Part shown: piece by piece, positions 7,288 through 8,714 of the stretch
Position numbering within the stretch: position 1 is the first letter of the stretch
How the letters are laid out: each line of letters starts with the position of its first letter
NCBI GenBank assembly: GCA_947630865.1
Contig: CANRJE010000064.1
Span: forward strand, 1 to 8,714
Direction of reading: 5' to 3'
DNA length: 8,714 nt
Source: an uncultured Bacilli bacterium
Lineage (GTDB): Bacteria > Bacillota_I > Bacilli_A > RF39 > UBA660
Program-made: the position numbers and the translations under genes
The notes under the pieces: model-generated
Seen by the model: the letters and a program-made list of their open reading frames with translations, nothing else
Databases searched by the model: none
Told to the model about the DNA's origin: nothing

Positions 7288-7316
7288 TTGACATACCTCC
7301 TTTATAATGTTATGAT
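7288..7316 (+). promoter_or_regulatory. tracrRNA promoter overlapping the cas9 translation start region
   Basis: TTGACA (7288-7293) and TATGAT (7311-7316) are separated by exactly 17 bp, a near-consensus sigma-A promoter. The expected start is about G7323, exactly where the anti-repeat begins. The -35 starts one base from the cas9 ATG (7284-7286), and the cas9 Shine-Dalgarno lies in the promoter spacer. Transcription from it and through it to cas9 must therefore interfere. Confidence 0.82.
7296..7303 (-). promoter_or_regulatory. cas9 ribosome-binding site
   Basis: On the minus strand AAAGGAGG lies nine bases before the cas9 ATG at 7286. It is the strongest SD among the four cas genes. It fixes the start of cas9 and sits inside the spacer of the opposing tracrRNA promoter. 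Confidence 0.9.
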
Positions 7317-7322
7317 GATATT

Positions 7323-7418
7323 GTCTTAATACCATTTAAGATGTCATAGAGAGTTAAAATAAAGGTTTTCCCTAAATTTAACGCTTATGCGGGAACTGGT
7401 TTGCCAGTTCTTTTTTTT
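7323..7418 (+). ncRNA. tracrRNA
   Basis: tracrRNA pairs with the repeat of pre-crRNA, allowing RNase III processing and Cas9 loading. The anti-repeat (7323-7360) begins GTCTTAATACCATTTAAG and continues TGTCATAGAGAGTTAAAAT. It matches the plus-strand CRISPR repeat except for one base near the 5' end, two at the middle, and the expected bulge. Against the crRNA start GUUUUAGUUCUAUGAC it gives a lower stem (GUUUUA with UAAAAU), an internal bulge (GU against GAGU) and an upper stem (UCUAUGAC with GUCAUAGA), as in the S. pyogenes duplex. A short nexus follows (GG-UUUU-CC, 7364-7371), then a CGC-UUAU-GCG mini-hairpin (7382-7391) and a terminator hairpin. Expected length is about 95 nt, beginning right at the anti-repeat. 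It is divergent from cas9, 36 bp from its start codon. Confidence 0.95.
7393..7418 (+). terminator. tracrRNA intrinsic terminator
   Basis: A perfect 7-bp stem, GAACTGG (7393-7399) with CCAGTTC (7404-7410), encloses a TTTG loop and is followed by eight T (7411-7418). It ends tracrRNA and probably doubles as its final 3' hairpin, which Cas9 contacts in related systems. Confidence 0.9.
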
Positions 7419-7449
7419 GATTTTAAGTAATATCTTTTCTTATAAATTT

Positions 7450-7478
7450 ATAATATCATATATTTTTGATAATATCTA
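7450..7478 (-). promoter_or_regulatory. Candidate cas operon promoter
   Basis: On the minus strand TAGATA (7473-7478), a 17-bp spacer and TATTAT (7450-7455) preceded by TG (7457-7458) form a plausible extended -10 promoter. It lies between the upstream operon's terminator and the tracrRNA gene. Transcription would start near 7443 and give a cas9 leader of about 155 nt antisense to the whole tracrRNA. The region is so AT-rich that other -10 matches exist, for example downstream of TTGTCC at 7495-7500. Confidence 0.35.
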
Positions 7479-7508
7479 TAAAATTTATAAATATGGACAA
7501 AAAAGCAT

Positions 7509-7539
7509 AAAAAAAGTCCTAATTTTTTTTATTAGTACT
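7509..7539 (-). terminator. Terminator of the HTH/membrane-protein operon
   Basis: On the minus strand AGTACTAAT (7531-7539) pairs with ATTAGGACT (7515-7523) with one mismatch, around a seven-base loop, and a run of T follows (7509-7514). The hairpin overlaps the last codons and TAG stop of the 113-residue gene. It separates that operon from the cas operon, so cas9 needs its own promoter. Confidence 0.65.
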
Positions 7540-7860
7540 TTTCTCTTTTGATTTTCCTTTTTTTGTTTTATTATTTTTACTATTGGTACTCTTTTTCTTA
7601 TTACTACTAGTAGTAACATTTGTCTTTTTTTTATAATTTTTCTTAGCATTTCTTGGCAAATCATATTCTTCTATAATATCTTCAGAATGTTGATATATAA
7701 TATTTTCTTTTAAAGGCTTTTTTTGAGGTTTTGCTTTTTTTACAAATACCTGCATGTAAGTCCAAAAAATACCTACTAAAAATATTAGAACCATAATATA
7801 GTAAAAAGTTATTTGCCATGTGTCATTATAAGTTTCAACAACTTCTAAAAGTTTAATCAT
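7519..7860 (-). CDS. Small single-pass membrane protein with Lys-rich tail, unknown function
   Basis: I do not recognise a family. The 113-residue product has a short acidic N-terminus (about 1-15), one strong hydrophobic helix at about 17-40 (ITFYYIMVLIFLVGIFWTYM and following), then KKAKPQKKP. The positive-inside rule puts the C-terminus in the cytoplasm. Residues 72-113 are a low-complexity, probably disordered tail of Lys, Ser, Thr and Asn, very basic and able to contact nucleic acid or membrane lipids. The ATG has a good RBS (AAAGGTGG, 7868-7875, seven-base spacing) and follows the HTH gene by only 28 bp on the same strand, so the two are probably co-transcribed. A terminator overlaps its 3' end. 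A CRISPR role is not supported by the sequence; it may simply flank the locus. Confidence 0.8.
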   Translation of the reverse strand: MIKLLEVVETYNDTWQITFYYIMVLIFLVGIFWTYMQVFVKKAKPQKKPLKENIIYQHSEDIIEEYDLPRNAKKNYKKKTNVTTSSNKKKSTNSKNNKTKKGKSKEKSTNKKN

Positions 7861-7888
7861 AAATTAACCACCTTTTTATTCTTTATTT

Positions 7889-8656
7889 TTAAGCACCTCT
7901 AGATTGAATTTCTGCAATTTTTTCAAATACTTCTTTAGCATTATCTTCAGTTATAACTGTATATCCTAATTCTTTTAAAGCCTGATCTCTTACAGTATTT
8001 AACTCTTGAGTACGACTTAATTTTTCTTCATGCTTACGATCGATTTCTTGAACAAATCTTTTATGGGAATCGACAATTCTACTTTTTGAAGCTCCACCTT
8101 TATTATATAGTGTAAATGCACTGAAAATGATACTTTCAAAATTAAATTGTTGGTCTTGATTGAATAGAAATTCCATTGGATCTGTAAAGCCCATTAATTT
8201 AGAAATGAAACATAACAAATATTTCAATTCTTTATTATTTTCCATACTTTGTAAATAATGGTACAAATACACAAAAGTGTTATAAGTATCTTTAGTATGA
8301 TCATCACGAAGTTTATCTTTTAAAAGTGAAACAATATCCGTTAAAATCTCTACTTCTTTTCTATTAAATCCTTTCAAATCAATTAAATTATTACCAGATA
8401 GTGCAACTTTTACGCCTTCATTTAATTTAGTATCTATTTTAATGATATATTCTCCATCTATTTCAAGACTATCTAAATCATCTTCTTTTTTTATTTCTAA
8501 TAACTGCATTAAACGAGTTGCTTTTTCACTTGGCCACTCCTCTAATTTATCAAGAGCTAAATAATTATATAACATTTGTCTTGATACTCCTAAATATTTT
8601 GCTAAACGGACTTTTGAAACTCCTATTTCTGATAGAACATTACTAATTTTACTCAT
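7889..8656 (-). CDS. Helix-turn-helix DNA-binding protein, unknown role
   Basis: The 255-residue protein has an N-terminal helix-turn-helix at about 15-37 (KVRLAKYLGVSRQMLYNYL), with the LAKYLGVSRQ spacing of XRE/Cro-type regulators. Residues 38-56 look like further helices of that domain (WPSEKATRLMQLLEI). The rest (about 65-255) is mainly helical, with no family I recognise. The C-terminal charged stretch (about 195-230) could be a coiled coil. The start ATG has an ideal RBS (AGGAGG, 8665-8670, eight-base spacing) and a consensus-like promoter close upstream. It is the first gene of a probable two-gene operon with the small membrane protein. A role as transcriptional regulator, perhaps autoregulatory, is inferred only from the HTH. 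Nothing here shows that it controls cas9 or tracrRNA. Confidence 0.85.
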   Translation of the reverse strand: MSKISNVLSEIGVSKVRLAKYLGVSRQMLYNYLALDKLEEWPSEKATRLMQLLEIKKEDDLDSLEIDGEYIIKIDTKLNEGVKVALSGNNLIDLKGFNRKEVEILTDIVSLLKDKLRDDHTKDTYNTFVYLYHYLQSMENNKELKYLLCFISKLMGFTDPMEFLFNQDQQFNFESIIFSAFTLYNKGGASKSRIVDSHKRFVQEIDRKHEEKLSRTQELNTVRDQALKELGYTVITEDNAKEVFEKIAEIQSRGA

Positions 8657-8676
8657 CCTTTGTACCTCCTAAATTA

Positions 8677-8704
8677 ATTTTATCAAATTATCATGTTTTG
8701 TCAA
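8677..8704 (-). promoter_or_regulatory. Promoter of the HTH operon
   Basis: On the minus strand TTGACA (8699-8704), a 16-bp spacer and TAAAAT (8677-8682) preceded by TGA form a good sigma-A promoter with extended -10. The start is expected near 8670, at the edge of the Shine-Dalgarno, so the mRNA leader would be only about 14 nt. Confidence 0.7.
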
Positions 8705-8714
8705 CTAAATTGTT

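Noticed and set aside
7303..7308. Perfect TATAAT on the plus strand near the tracrRNA start
   Set aside because: It lies only 9 bp from the TTGACA at 7288, too close to act with it. TATGAT at 7311-7316 has the correct 17-bp spacing and places the start at the anti-repeat.
1393..8656. Mycoplasma/Spiroplasma-type code (TGA = Trp), suggested by the AT richness
   Set aside because: Long ORFs are intact with TGG for Trp, and cas1 and cas2 end in TGA at exact ATGA overlaps with the next gene.

Overview
This window carries a complete type II-A CRISPR-Cas locus from a very AT-rich genome, most likely a low-GC Bacillota lineage (Bacilli, Erysipelotrichales or a Mollicutes-related gut group). The exact taxon cannot be read from the sequence. 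The genetic code looks standard: Trp is TGG throughout intact ORFs, and cas1 and cas2 both end in TGA.

Layout from left to right. Positions 1-200 hold a possible insertion-sequence end, a GC-rich hairpin island and two back-to-back promoter candidates. A 34-codon Cys-rich small ORF (201-305, +) runs into the first CRISPR repeat. The array (289-1314) has 16 identical 36-bp repeats and 15 spacers, all 30 bp, and is read on the minus strand. Its leader (1315-1392) ends in the type II-A motif ATTTGAG. Next come csn2, cas2, cas1 and cas9 (1393-7286), all on the minus strand and overlapping, in transcription order cas9-cas1-cas2-csn2. The tracrRNA gene (7323-7418, +) lies directly upstream of cas9 and points away from it. 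A separate two-gene minus-strand operon follows: a helix-turn-helix protein (7889-8656) and a small one-TM Lys-rich protein (7519-7860), ended by its own terminator.

How it works together (established for the family): Cas1, Cas2, Csn2 and Cas9 acquire spacers at the leader end. The array transcript pairs with tracrRNA through the repeat and is processed by a host RNase III, and the crRNA:tracrRNA duplex guides Cas9 to cut DNA. All Cas9 and Cas1 catalytic residues I looked for are present, so the system looks intact.

The most unusual points are regulatory. A near-consensus tracrRNA promoter is packed into the cas9 ribosome-binding region, so a cas9 mRNA starting upstream of the tracrRNA gene would carry the full antisense of tracrRNA. 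The leader contains a rearranged, inverted fragment of the repeat that resembles an anti-repeat. A small ORF with its own promoter and RBS fires into the distal end of the array.
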